Source: Bimuria novae-zelandiae CBS 107.79 (lineage: Eukaryota > Ascomycota > Dothideomycetes > Pleosporales > Didymosphaeriaceae). Taken from it: a stretch of DNA of 63,294 bases. The notes beneath the pieces were generated by a model. The model was not told where the DNA came from, searched no databases, and was given only the letters and a program-made list of their open reading frames with translations. A program made the position numbers and the translations under genes. Where the stretch lies: positions 459,293 through 522,586 of the forward strand of contig ML976700.1 of NCBI GenBank assembly GCA_010015655.1. Reading direction: 5' to 3'. Of this stretch, positions 46,401 through 57,000 are shown piece by piece. Within the stretch, counting starts at the first letter, position 1. Every line of letters starts with the position of its first letter.

Positions 46401-46798
46401 AGCTTATGACGCCGTTCCACAAGATCCGAGAGAAGGCTAAAAACATCGTCAAAATCTCTCAGGATGCGAAGATGCCTCTGAACGAGGACGAGTATACCCA
46501 GAGCTTCAAGTGTGAGCTGATGGAAGTCGTGTTCCAGTGGTGCAAGGGCGCATCGTTCGCCGAGATCTGGTATGTTTAGCCTTCTTTTTGCGCGATTTGT
46601 GACTGACGTAGCTACAGCAAAATGACCGACGTCTACGAGGGCAGTCTCATCCGTCTCTTCCGCCGATTGGAGGAACTGCTCCGACAAATCGCTCAGGCCG
46701 CCAAGGTCATGGGCAGCGAAGAGCTAGAGCAAAGGTTCACGGCGGCACTGGAGCTCGTGAGGAGGGATCTCGTCGCCGCGCAGTCCTTATACCTCTAG
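43483..46798 (+). CDS. MTR4: ATP-dependent RNA helicase MTR4/DOB1 (Ski2-like)
   Basis: Nuclear exosome cofactor and part of the TRAMP complex; it unwinds RNA 3' to 5' for rRNA processing and RNA surveillance. Exons are 43483-44166, 44216-46569 and 46618-46798, giving 1072 residues, the same size as yeast Mtr4. The start [14 protein letters not shown] matches family N-termini. Motifs: Walker A AHTSAGKT (about residue 163), DEVH box [15 protein letters not shown] (about 250), SATIPN, and motif [12 protein letters not shown] (about 528). The arch/KOW insertion comes next ([19 protein letters not shown]), then the DSHCT end ([34 protein letters not shown]). Both introns are about 48 bp with GT-AG ends. 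The reading is clean and codon use looks normal. Confidence 0.97.
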
Positions 46799-47545
46799 CT
46801 CTAGGTAGGTCAGTAGCATACATCGGTGTTTTTCAGGAAAAGAATGGTCAGGCGTTTTGGGATACGGTCGTGCATCTCATGCCTGGTGTTTGGACGTCCG
46901 AATTACCGGCATGTCACCATGCAACGACACGAGGAAGCATCGGCGCTGAGGCTCATTGAGACTGGCGGCCAGATTGCGTCCTGGATAGAAATTCACTAGA
47001 TCTGCGACTGTGGAGGGCGTTGGCCTGCAGTCAAAGATCCCCCGACACCACGCTCTTCTTTGCTCATGGGCTCTCGCTAGCTATATGCATGTGCCCAGGT
47101 GTATTCGCACGCATGAACGTTTCATCTTCACATTCCCGTTGGGGGCAGAATCAAAGAGCACAGCTTAACTGAGCTGCCCTGTGCAAACACCTTTGCGTTG
47201 CTTCTTTGGCCCATAGGATACAGACTGGACACAATTGTCTGCCACCACTATTTGGGTCACAGTTTGGACCAGTGCAGATTGATTTTTTCGTTTCCACGTG
47301 TGATGTGGATCCCTGGGCGCTAAGAACGGCCCGTGCTTGCCATTTGATGATTAGCTTCCTGCCGTGTTGCCCGCTCTCCACATGGTCGACCACCACAACA
47401 CAACGAACAGCTGCCTCTTCAACCGCCGCGGCAGCACAACTGTCTATTTTTCACCTCGCCTGTGAAGCCCCGGAACGAGCTGTCTTGGCAATATTCACCT
47501 CCGCCGCCGCTCGCCGCCCTCCCACCCGACGGCCGCAACTTCACA
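46799..47545. other. Intergenic region MTR4 to STS1
   Basis: MTR4 3' UTR and STS1 promoter/5' UTR. An open frame at 47206-47622 has low-complexity composition and overlaps the STS1 first exon in another frame. No RNA gene was recognised. Confidence 0.5.
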
Positions 47546-48536
47546 ATGAATGTCATCAACAACAACTTCGCATTACCGCCTCATCACTTGCCCAACCGCC
47601 TGTCACCTACCCGCAACAGTGAGTCCCCCGCTACCGATTTTGAGCCTCTGACGTACAGCAGTGCTAATGCATCGTCTTCCAGTCCTGTCTCCCTCCATGT
47701 CTAGCCGAAAACGCAAAGCCGACGACGAAGGAAGTGGCGGAGATGACGACCGCATGTCCGCATCGCCCTCTGGCTCGCCTGCCATTCTAAACCGTCCCCT
47801 CGCACGGCACTCGACCAAGCGCATGCGAACGAACGTCTCAGGGCGACCGCTGCCTCTTCCACGGTTGCTGGAGACACTGAGCGCCGACGACATGCGAAAC
47901 GTCCTGCAGGCCATCTGCGATCAACACCCAGATATCGGCAACAAAGTGCTCGCTACCGCGCCTCGGCCAAACATACAGTCGACGCTGGAGGTGCTGGCGA
48001 AGTACGAGTCAACGTTCCAGGCTGTCTTCCCCTTCGGTGGCCGAGCCTCATCCGACTACGCATACAACCGCGTGCGCCAGCACCTCATCGACCTCCTTGA
48101 AGCTCTGAAAGACTTCACACCGCACTTCCTCCCGCCGAACGAAACACAGCCCGCCACATCGCTTGCTTTTCTCGACGGCGCCACCGAATATATTCACCGC
48201 CTCCCTAACTGGGATACGTACCAGCACAACCGCCACAAAGAGGAGGCATACGAGGAAATGGCTAAAGCATGGGCAGCCGTGTTCCGGGAGGCGGCGAAGA
48301 AAGCTGGGGGCATACAACTCCAGTACGGAGGTTGGGACCAGAAGATTGCAAAGCACAATGAGGTATCTGGTGGGCGCATGCAAGAGGCGGTCAATGAACT
48401 ACGTACGAGCTTGGGCTGGATGGGTAACGAAGTGCAACAACCCGCTGCAGGCCAGCATGGTAACATGTCTGTTAGGGACCAGCTCTTCAACGGGAGCTAT
48501 GGGATGGGCGCATCGGCCCGTGTAGGAGCGTGGTAA
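47546..48536 (+). CDS. STS1: Nuclear proteasome tethering factor (Cut8/STS1 family)
   Basis: Cut8/STS1 proteins anchor the 26S proteasome at the nuclear envelope and help its nuclear import. Exon 1 is 47546-47618 ([20 protein letters not shown]), exon 2 is 47683-48536; GT-AG intron of 64 bp, 308 residues. A basic, NLS-like stretch (SRKRKADDE) follows the junction. The family signature is clear: [20 protein letters not shown], then [13 protein letters not shown] and ATAPRP. The helical core follows ([20 protein letters not shown]). The start at 47546 is chosen because the short first exon continues in frame with conserved residues (LSPTRN, then LSPSMSSRK). Confidence 0.93.
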
Positions 48537-49402
48537 ATGTGTGGTGGCGCGTGTTCACGACAATATTTTCGGTTTCTTTAGTCTGTCGATCTACGATACC
48601 CTGCGCTGCGAGACACCACGCTGGCGCCAACACCACCGTCATCGTCGTCACGAGCGCCGCCGAAGAAGGCCTGGTAGAGGATGATCACGATAACGACTCG
48701 GCATCTGCATAGCGACTATACACATTGGCATTGGTCGGTATTTTTTACTTTCGTCTTGCGGGCGTCCTGGGATTGAGGTTGGAACTCTGTGTTCCACTTT
48801 GCGTAATGTTCATCTCTAGTACAAATTGCGGCAAGGCTTCGGTGGTGCTTCGTGTAGTTCTGTGGGAGGCACGTTGTCCTCTCGTTATGTGAATAGATCT
48901 CTTTGTGTGCGGAAATGGACTGCTTGACCTGTGCTACGTGATCGAAGAACTCGTATTGTGAATTTGTTATTGGGCTTTTGCATCGCATCGATGATTGCGT
49001 AACTAATTAATTGATGGACAGAATCTCCACCTGGTTTGGAGGTCACCTTTGAAATCAGCTTGTTGCAACTGCGCATGCTGCGTCTAGAGCGAGCTGCGTC
49101 GTTCGGGGCCCCGCCCGGGCACGCGAGCGAAATGGATGCACGTGATGGCGTGGAAACCTTGGAACCTTGATTGTGAGACAAGCGCAGGCGCGTCACGTCG
49201 CGCAGCATTACACTAGTGTATATAGTCGCTCCTGCCGCTTCGCCTTCGTCACTTCACCTTCAGCCACTTACCTACCGTTTATATTCGACTGTTCTTTGCC
49301 TGCCTTGCCCTCCCTTCTGTGCGCTACAAGCGGCGTGCTTCTCAATCACTCAACGCGTTGCCACAAGCTGCCCTCCTTCGCACGCGAACAATTTCGGCTA
49401 AG
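48537..49402. other. Intergenic region STS1 to the DUF7918 cluster
   Basis: 3' UTR of STS1 and the 5' region of the first DUF7918-type gene. Pyrimidine-rich sequence (about 49240-49400) precedes the next ATG. Open frames on the minus strand (48716-48988, 48885-49208) look like chance. Confidence 0.5.
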
Positions 49403-50505
49403 ATGGCAGTCACGGAAGCAGAGCCGAGCATCTAGGCGCAGATATACGTCAATGGCGCGCCCCTCTAAGAATTCGACGACGATGAGCATGATGATACGGC
49501 GACCTCTGTCACGAATTATGTGGAAGCTACGATTGGTGCGAACTGGGAACTTCACTTTCAATTCTCCTCGAAGTTCCATGCCAAACACGACCTCTCTGCC
49601 CGGCTATATGTCGATGGTCGGCACGTTGTTTCGTTTCTCCTGTATGCCAAGGACATTAAAAATGGCACCTCGCAACGCTACACAGGCATGAGAGAGAAAA
49701 CGAGCAGTGGGTGCTTTCTGAGGAAGTTCGTGTTCTCTGATCTGCATACGGGTATGTTAAATTGTCCGAGGAAGCGCTGCTGAGGCTAAACCATTTGGAC
49801 CAAGGTGATAATGGACGGGATGGCCTACAGGACGAGCTCATGAAAAAGCTCGAAGACGTCGGAAGTATATCCTTAAAATTCTATTAAATCACAGTGGACG
49901 GAATTGACGAGAAACAAATCAGCACGATTTATCATGCTGCAGCGCTGCGCACCATGCCTGAGAAAGCCCTCAAAGGCCGCGCACTGTCTAAACAAACCGA
50001 ATTTGGCCGACAAGAAACCATCCAACCGTTCACAACCATGAAGGTCACGGAGCTCTACGGCGGAAAGCCTTTCGTCGAGATCAGTTTCAAGTATCGCTCG
50101 CGAAGTACGTCTACCGGCTAACCACATGCATGAAATGACGCTGACAGCTGCATCTAGAGGACCTTTAGTCACTTCTTATTCTCCCTAGGAGCCCTAGCCC
50201 GGTCCCCCTGGAGGATAGAGATGTCGACTCCTTGAATCCACAGGAAATGAGGGAGCTGCTCAGGCTGCAGAAGGTGCGGCTACTATTATTTGTTTGTGTG
50301 CAATGCTAATCAGTGGCAGGAACGTGAGAGGGCTGCAAAGAAGGTCAAGCGCGAACTCGGCCATAGACTCACTCGAAGCATAGTTGCCGATGGCGATGCC
50401 GACGATGACGATGAGGTCTCATTTGCGGCTTCTGGTCCGTCAAAACGCGCCAAGCTGCCGGCCACAGTGAACGATCAAGGCGTGGAGACAATTCACCTCA
50501 CCTAA
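49403..50505 (+). pseudogene. DUF7918-type protein, copy 1, broken
   Basis: First of three tandem paralogues. Function unknown; the family is fungal, with a beta-rich domain. Exon 1 (49403-49751) reads MAVTEAEPSI, stop, AQIYVNGAPL, stop, EFDDDEHDD, then VTNYVEATIGANWELHFQFS and VDGRHVV. After an intron (49752-49804) comes LQDELMKKLEDVGSISLKFY, a stop (TAA near 49885), then MPEKALKGRALSKQT and ISFKYRSRS. A further exon (from about 50148) has a TAG in LHLEDL-SLLILPRSPSPVPL. The last exon (50326-50505) has RERAAKKVKRELG and PSKRAKLP, a basic, NLS-like tail. At least four nonsense codons and one phase problem mark it as dead. Confidence 0.78.
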
Positions 50506-51211
50506 GGTGCAGTGGACGCAGCATGCGTACTTATATTTCAGAAAACTTATCCGGCGAATGATGGGGTAAAGGCGTGCTTTGAGAGCATGGCGCTTCGTAA
50601 AGCAGCGCTTGCGTTCCGTACGGATCCTTCGGATTGTGCACTGGTGGGTTTGTTATCCGCTGCAACTGTACAGGTTTAGTCATAGATGACAGATCACTCA
50701 CACAAGACATAAGACATAAGACTTTCATACTACCACAATCAGGGCTATTAACGAATATCAATTTTTCTATATCTACGTCGTGAGCCCGAACTTAACTAAC
50801 ATTTTTCACTCGAACTTCCCTTTAATCGTCACTAACGACTGGAACAGATCATGCGACAAATAGCGGTTACAGCGCGATAACTACAGCAATAAAATGACGC
50901 ACCAAAATGGTACACATAAACCTAGGGCGGAGATGCGTGCGGTGAGGGCGCAGGAGGCGGATGCAGGGCGGTAGCGAAAGTGAATGCCACAGAAATTTGC
51001 CTAACCGCAACAGGTCGCCCTCATTCACCTCTTGTCGCGTACTGTCGCATCTGCCTTCTATCACTCCTCTCGGTGGGGACAAGCGGGCCTTATATTACTT
51101 GTGCCGTTTCTAAGCCTCTCTTTCGTTCCCTCCTTCCTTTACAAATCATCACTTCCTCTTTGGTCCCGAGGTCCACACACCCACACGTGACCCACATCAA
51201 CCAACTTCAGC
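50506..51211. other. Spacer between DUF7918-type copies 1 and 2
   Basis: About 700 bp with no recognised gene. The last 150 bp are pyrimidine-rich with CCACACACCCACACG-like sequence before the next ATG, a typical fungal 5' UTR look. Confidence 0.5.
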
Positions 51212-52495
51212 ATGGCGATACTGTCGCGCCACCCTAGCTTCGAAGTCGTCATTGAGATGAACGACAATGCGCTTCCAGAATATGAGTTTGGTCGACCAGG
51301 ATCTCCGGACCATGAGCGGCTAGATGCGGGCTTTGACGGCGACGTGGATGGTGTGCCGGCAGCAGCCCCGTCGCCACCTACGACAATCATCAAGTACGTT
51401 GAAGCACCTCTCAACGGCGAGTTCACCATCCGCTACTCATGCAAGCTTGGCTTCGGTCACTCGAGTGAGAGGATCTACGCCGATATCTCACTCGATGGCA
51501 AGGCGATCCTCATCCTAGATATTCGATTCAGCCCTAGGGATGGCATGGACAGTCAGGTCTGCTACGGTGGGGAGATGTATCGGGACGGGGAGATGTTCGC
51601 GCAGAAGTTCAGATTCGCTGAACTCAATGTCGGCAAGTCTCCTATGCGTTTGAGGTCTAAGATGAGATGCTGATGATGATAATATTTACAGATGGGGAAC
51701 ACGGCGCCGTCACAAATGAATTCAGGCGTGAGATGCAAGAGTACGGTAACATCCGATTGGACTTCTACTTCACCGAGAGTGGTCAAACCGTCACGTCAAC
51801 TGAGTTCCCTGGGCTGGAATTTGAGAACTTCGGTATGCACAAGAGAGGCATAATATCACGAGAGATTGCGTATATTCTCGTTGCATATAATAATTTTCAT
51901 CCTGGGCTGGACTGACCGATAAACCAGGTCCACTCAGCGAAAAAGCCGTACAGAAAGCGACGGCCATCACCGGAGATGCGCCTACCCAATCAGCTAGGTA
52001 CGTGACACGTACCTGCGAAAATCCTCCGCTGACATTTGACAGTCTCTCTGCTACCCAGAGCAAGATCGGTGGTAGCTTGCAGAAAGTCAGGACCGTCGGA
52101 AAGCTTGGCTCGTTTATCTTCAAATATCGGACCACCCGTGAGTTCTCTGCATCCACTTAGGAGAACACGCCTAACCTGACCCCGTAGAGGCACTCAGGGG
52201 GCTAGGCATCATCGCCCATACACCAGCTCCCACACCGCCTCGAACGCCAACTCCGGTCTGGGAGTGAGACGAGGGCACCCTGAACGAGGATGAGCTACGG
52301 CAGGCTCTGAGATATTTCCAGCAGAAAGATCAAATTGCAACGCGAGTCAAGCGGGAACGCGACGAGTCGGTCGCTACTGTTGCGGGAGATGACGGCGAAG
52401 TGGAGTGGGTCATGACACAGCCGAGCGAGGCGATGAGGAAGAAGCAGCGTACGTTGCCCACGGCAGGCGACGAGGTGGTGTCTTTAGACGACTGA
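51212..52495 (+). pseudogene. DUF7918-type protein, copy 2, one nonsense codon
   Basis: Exons 51212-51632, 51692-51832, 51928-51997, 52043-52137 and 52188-52495 join to exactly 345 codons. The domain reads HPSFEVVIEMNDNALPEYEF, TIIKYVEAPLNGEFTIRYSC, then ISLDGKAILILDIRFSPRDG and FRFAELNV. Later come LDFYFTESGQTVTSTEFPG, PLSEKAVQKATAITGDAP and GSFIFKYRTT. The C-terminus has acidic helical segments and NLS-like runs (RVKRERDES, RKKQRTLP). The only defect is TGA at 52265-52267, after PTPVWE, which would remove the last 76 residues. The first intron starts GC (GCAAGT), the known minor GC-AG class. It could still make a truncated protein with the full core domain. Confidence 0.72.
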
Positions 52496-53104
52496 GATCA
52501 TCTTGACGGAGGTATTGATACCATCATTAAGAAAATGTGCCTCTCATGGTACATGACCGGGGAGCGAAGGAACATAAAACCCATTTAGGAGGCAGTGCGT
52601 TTCCCTTCCGGACGCGGGAGATTCAAAAGAACCAGGACGTGCAGTTGGAAGGCAGTTTATGAAAGTGGTCTTCTACTGGAAATTATTGCACTTTAGGCAA
52701 CTAACCGAACAAATACCCTCATCTCTCAGTGGGCGAAGGCGTATACCGATCCGTCGTAGGCACAATCCGATCCTGCGTCTGACATTTCTGTTAACTCTAC
52801 TAGAATACACGGTTTTGAATCTGCAATATGAGCATTCGAACGAATTAGTCTCCGGCTACAGATTGTTACGCTCACGACCGAAGCAAGGCGGTAATCCTGC
52901 GTCACTCACGTTGCGGGATAACACAGCATCACACTTCACCAAAAGATCACGCCTCTCTCACTTCGTCCCCTCTCGCACCTTCTACCTTCACTTAAGCAGT
53001 CGTGCACCACGCAGATGGCACGTCTAACGCATCAGACGCGGGAACCTTCCCACTTCGGTCTTTGCTTCCTTCCTACCGCCACCGCCTGACAACAGCACAA
53101 CACG
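52496..53104. other. Spacer between DUF7918-type copies 2 and 3
   Basis: About 610 bp of non-coding sequence. The open frame 52659-53027 has no domain and overlaps the probable 5' UTR of the next gene, so I do not call it. Confidence 0.5.
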
Positions 53105-54040
53105 ATGCCTGTCCACCCGAACATTGAAGGCGTCAAAGCTTTTGTTCACGTCAACGGACAACCGTGCGAAAAGCACGACGACCACACGCTGGTAGCGCGA
53201 CATAGCGTGGAGCGCTACATCATTGCGGAGCCGGGAGCCGTTTTCGAGGTGCGCACGCTGAAACAGCATTTTGGACTAATACTGATTGCTGTTCGGACTT
53301 TAGGTGCATTTCCGCTTCACGCCGCCTTTTCCAACCGAGCTCACCGTTTCCGTAGTCATAACCATCGACGGCAAGGATCTCGATGAGCCGCTGATTCGAC
53401 CGGCGGAGCTGTACGAAGAGGAGGGTCATGTGAGCGTGGGGCCAATCAGCAATGAGGGAGGAGTGTGGAAGACGCAGAGATATCGGTTTGCGCAGTTGCA
53501 TGCCGGTAAGTGTATCATGAGTTCCGGATTTGATGAGGTAAACTGATGTGGGCGCAGGCGAAGATGTGCCGAAGGGCGATATTGACGCACAGAAGAAACA
53601 GCTCGCCGAGACTGGCACAATTTCGCTGCATTTCTGCTGGGTTCATTGCACTCGGCTGAACAAGACATTTGAAGCCTTCGAGAAGGAGGTCCATGACCCC
53701 GGCCAGGTCCACGAAAAGGCGCTGAAGGGCAGAGCACTTTCGCACGCAGTCAGGTTCGTGCCGCTCTTCACCATTACGACTCTATCCATGTTGCTAACTG
53801 GTGTCAGTCTTAAGGAAGCCGTGCCGACCGACGAAATTGAGTACTTCGACGCCGAGTACGCCAACAACGACGAGCCCTTCGCTGTGTTCCACTTCTACTA
53901 CCGCTCGCTGCGTACGAAACCCCTCTTGTCCTCCTTTCTCGGTGCTAGCTGACAATGTATACACAGACGCTCTGAAAGATCTTCACATTCTACGTCAGAC
54001 GCCCTCTTCCATTCCCCTCATCACCAGCACCAACTTTTGA
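53105..54040 (+). CDS. DUF7918-type protein, copy 3, intact
   Basis: Exons 53105-53248, 53304-53505, 53558-53753, 53808-53911 and 53967-54040 join to 240 codons with all phases matching and GT-AG ends. Start MPVHPNIEGVKAFVHVNGQP. Family blocks: VHFRFTPPFPTELTVSVVIT, IDGKDLDEPLIRPAELYEEE, RYRFAQLHAGEDVPKGDI, ISLHFCWVHCTRLN, KALKGRALSHAVSLKEAVP and VFHFYYRSLHALKDLHIL. It ends soon after (PSSIPLITSTNF), so it lacks the acidic/basic tail of copies 1 and 2. The tail may have been lost when transposon DNA landed 20 bp downstream (from about 54060). Molecular role unknown; I infer nothing beyond the family. Confidence 0.82.
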
Positions 54041-54059
54041 AATTTTGAGAAAGTGGTAA

Positions 54060-57000
54060 AACTACTAAGTCTTTATCTTGCTTATCTTAGTTTTATCTAA
54101 AATCTTACTCTAGCTATCTTCAGATACCGCACGCGTGCGGTAGGTTAATAATAATAATAAAGACGCCTTAAAGATCCCCTTTTAAGGCCTTTATAGTAAC
54201 TTGCCCCTTAGACTCTAAATTTACGTAATAGACTAATATTTAGCATCCCTCTAATAAGCGTTAATAAACTAACATCTGTCTTTTAAAACGCTTTTTTTTT
54301 GTAGAGGTATACCTATCTACTTACGAGCTACTATAAATATAGTAGCTAACGCTTTTAACTTTTACTTTATAGCTACGCGTAAGGCAGTAAAGATTTTTAA
54401 AAAAGTTATAATAGTTATAGCTAAAGTTATTAATTATTATATTATTAATTTTAAGTGCTTAAAGGAGCTAGTAGCTACCTTTACTTTTTATAACTACTTT
54501 ATATAGATACTAAAAAATTTAGCTACGCTAAGCCTTTATCTTAATATAGCTAAGACTAGATATAACTTAATAACTACTATTTATACTATAGATAGCAATA
54601 GCGATCTTGCCGCCTAGCTTTAAAAGATATAAGTAAGTGTAGCATCTGCCTTTTATAAAGATAGTAAATACACGACTATAGCTAGTAGCAGGAAATCTAT
54701 AACCGCGGCTAGGTGGCAAAATATACCTAAATAGGTAGTAGATCTATAGATTTTGCTTATAGTCGCGAATCTAGCTAACTAGCTAGGCTAGACCTTTGTC
54801 TTTACTATACAAATAGCTATTTACGCTACTATAGGGCTTAATCTTAGTATTATTTTTATAGCTATAAGAACTTGCACGAGATAGGCTATTATTTTAGCCT
54901 TTAATAATATATAATAATAACTTATAAAATAGAAAAAGAAAAAATTAATAATAAAATTTATTAAAAATAATAGTGCTAAGTTGCCTATGCAATAGGTTAA
55001 CTACGCTATATTTAAAGTATCTAGTAGCTATTGGTTACTATTAGGAAAAGACGTATCCTACTCCCTCTAAATAGTAGCAGATAAGGCTTACACGCAGACA
55101 AAACAATACCGTACTAACTACTACTTCTTTTAATATAGCCCTAATTAATTTAGATATACTACCTAGATAGTATTCTTTAAACAGCTTATAATAGCTTTTT
55201 GCCTTTATAGTGCCAGTGGCCTATCTCGCGAGATAATTAAGAAGTAGGCTATAAAACGCTATAATCCTAGTTACTAAGGCTACTATAATACGTTATAATG
55301 CACACGCGTACCCTACTACTATAATTATAAAAAAACTTAGTAAGTATAAAAGCCTAATAAGTGATAATTACGCTTATAAAAAATAATATTTTAATTATTA
55401 TAGCCTATACGCCGTAAATAACCCTACCTGCTTAGTAAAACCAAGGCAGATAAATAATTATATTATTTAACTAACTTACTATAGACTAGTAACACTAAAA
55501 CGCACTAGATAAAAGGCTTTTAACTAGCTATATAACTTATAGCTTTAATCTAAACTTACTACTTAGGACTAAGACATCCCCCCTAGTAGAGAAGATAATA
55601 CTAAACTAAAGTAAAAACTAGTAGCTCTAAGCCAGTATTTCTTATGAGGACTTTAATAATTAATTTTTTACTTTAACACCTCTTTACGATAAGTAGCCCC
55701 ACGCTTATTAAGTAGGTCTATATAATATTTTACGCTAATTAGTAGTAGCCTAAATCTTGCTACGCTCTCTGCTAGAAGCGCGAGATAGGATAATTACACC
55801 TAGTTCTCTTTATAAGAGGACTAGAATATAGATAAATTTTTAAGTTAATAAGAAATAACTATCGTAGATTTATCCTATATAGGGGTCTTAATATTAAAGT
55901 ATATTAAATAAATGTTAATAAAAGTAGCTTAGTATATATAGCTATCCTTAAGATTACATTTATAAAAAGTATTAATATTATTTATATATAAGAGCTAGCT
56001 ACTTAGCTAGGCACACGCACTTTAAACTACCTTAATTATAATTTTTACTTATTAGTAAATAGCTAAAATAGCTAAGAGATTTAAGAGGTAAAACGTCCCT
56101 AAATCTTTATTTTTACTTATAAAAGTAACTAATTAATAATTATGCTATGCACCCTATTTTATAACTGAAATATATAGTAAACTAATATTAATAAAATCTT
56201 AATACTTAATGCTTATTAGGCGCTATAGACTACGCCTATTTTTAACTATATTACTTATTTTACTTTGCCTAATAGGTGCCTTGCTAGGGGCAACCTTAAC
56301 GCTAAATATAATATATTTAAACCTAAAGTCACGACTATACAAGGCGGCGCTAAACTAGCCTAATAGGCTATAAATAGTCGCATAGACTATATTGGCGAGC
56401 CTAGAGTTCTTACCCACCGTGCGGGGCACGTTATAGACCTCTCCTTCTATAATATCCCCTTCGCTACTATAGCTATTTAATTAGATATAAACTGCGGCTT
56501 AGACTGTAATACGCTAGTTACTACAATACCTAAAAAAAATAAAGCTACTTAACTAGTTCTAATATAAGGTTCTTACTATAAAGCTCCTGCTATTTATTAA
56601 CGTTATTATTAATAAGATAAAAGGCACTTTTAGCTTAAACAAGCTACGTACTTATAAGCACGTTAATAAGTATATTATTATTTAAAAAAAATTCCTTATT
56701 AATACTTTAAAGATAGTAGGTAAAAAAAAAAGAGGAATAGGCTATTTAGTGGCTTAGTAAATAAACGCTTCTAAATAAGCTTACTAGGTGTCCGTACGCA
56801 GTACGGGCAGCTACCTAATGCGATGTCTTAAGATAGGTGATAATAGTTATGTAATACTGCACAGGCAAAGGCATAGACCATAGTCACCATGCGCGAGCAT
56901 TAATCCTTATAACCCCCTTTCCTCCGTACGTAGAATAGACAGACAAGACTTGAATACCAGACCCTTTTCTCACCCGTACCATCGTACAACTATCTAGCCC

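Noticed and set aside
47206..47622. 138-codon frame upstream of STS1
   Set aside because: Low-complexity sequence that overlaps the true first exon in another frame. The promoter/5' UTR explanation is better.
52659..53027. 122-codon frame between DUF7918-type copies 2 and 3
   Set aside because: No domain; it overlaps the probable leader of copy 3.
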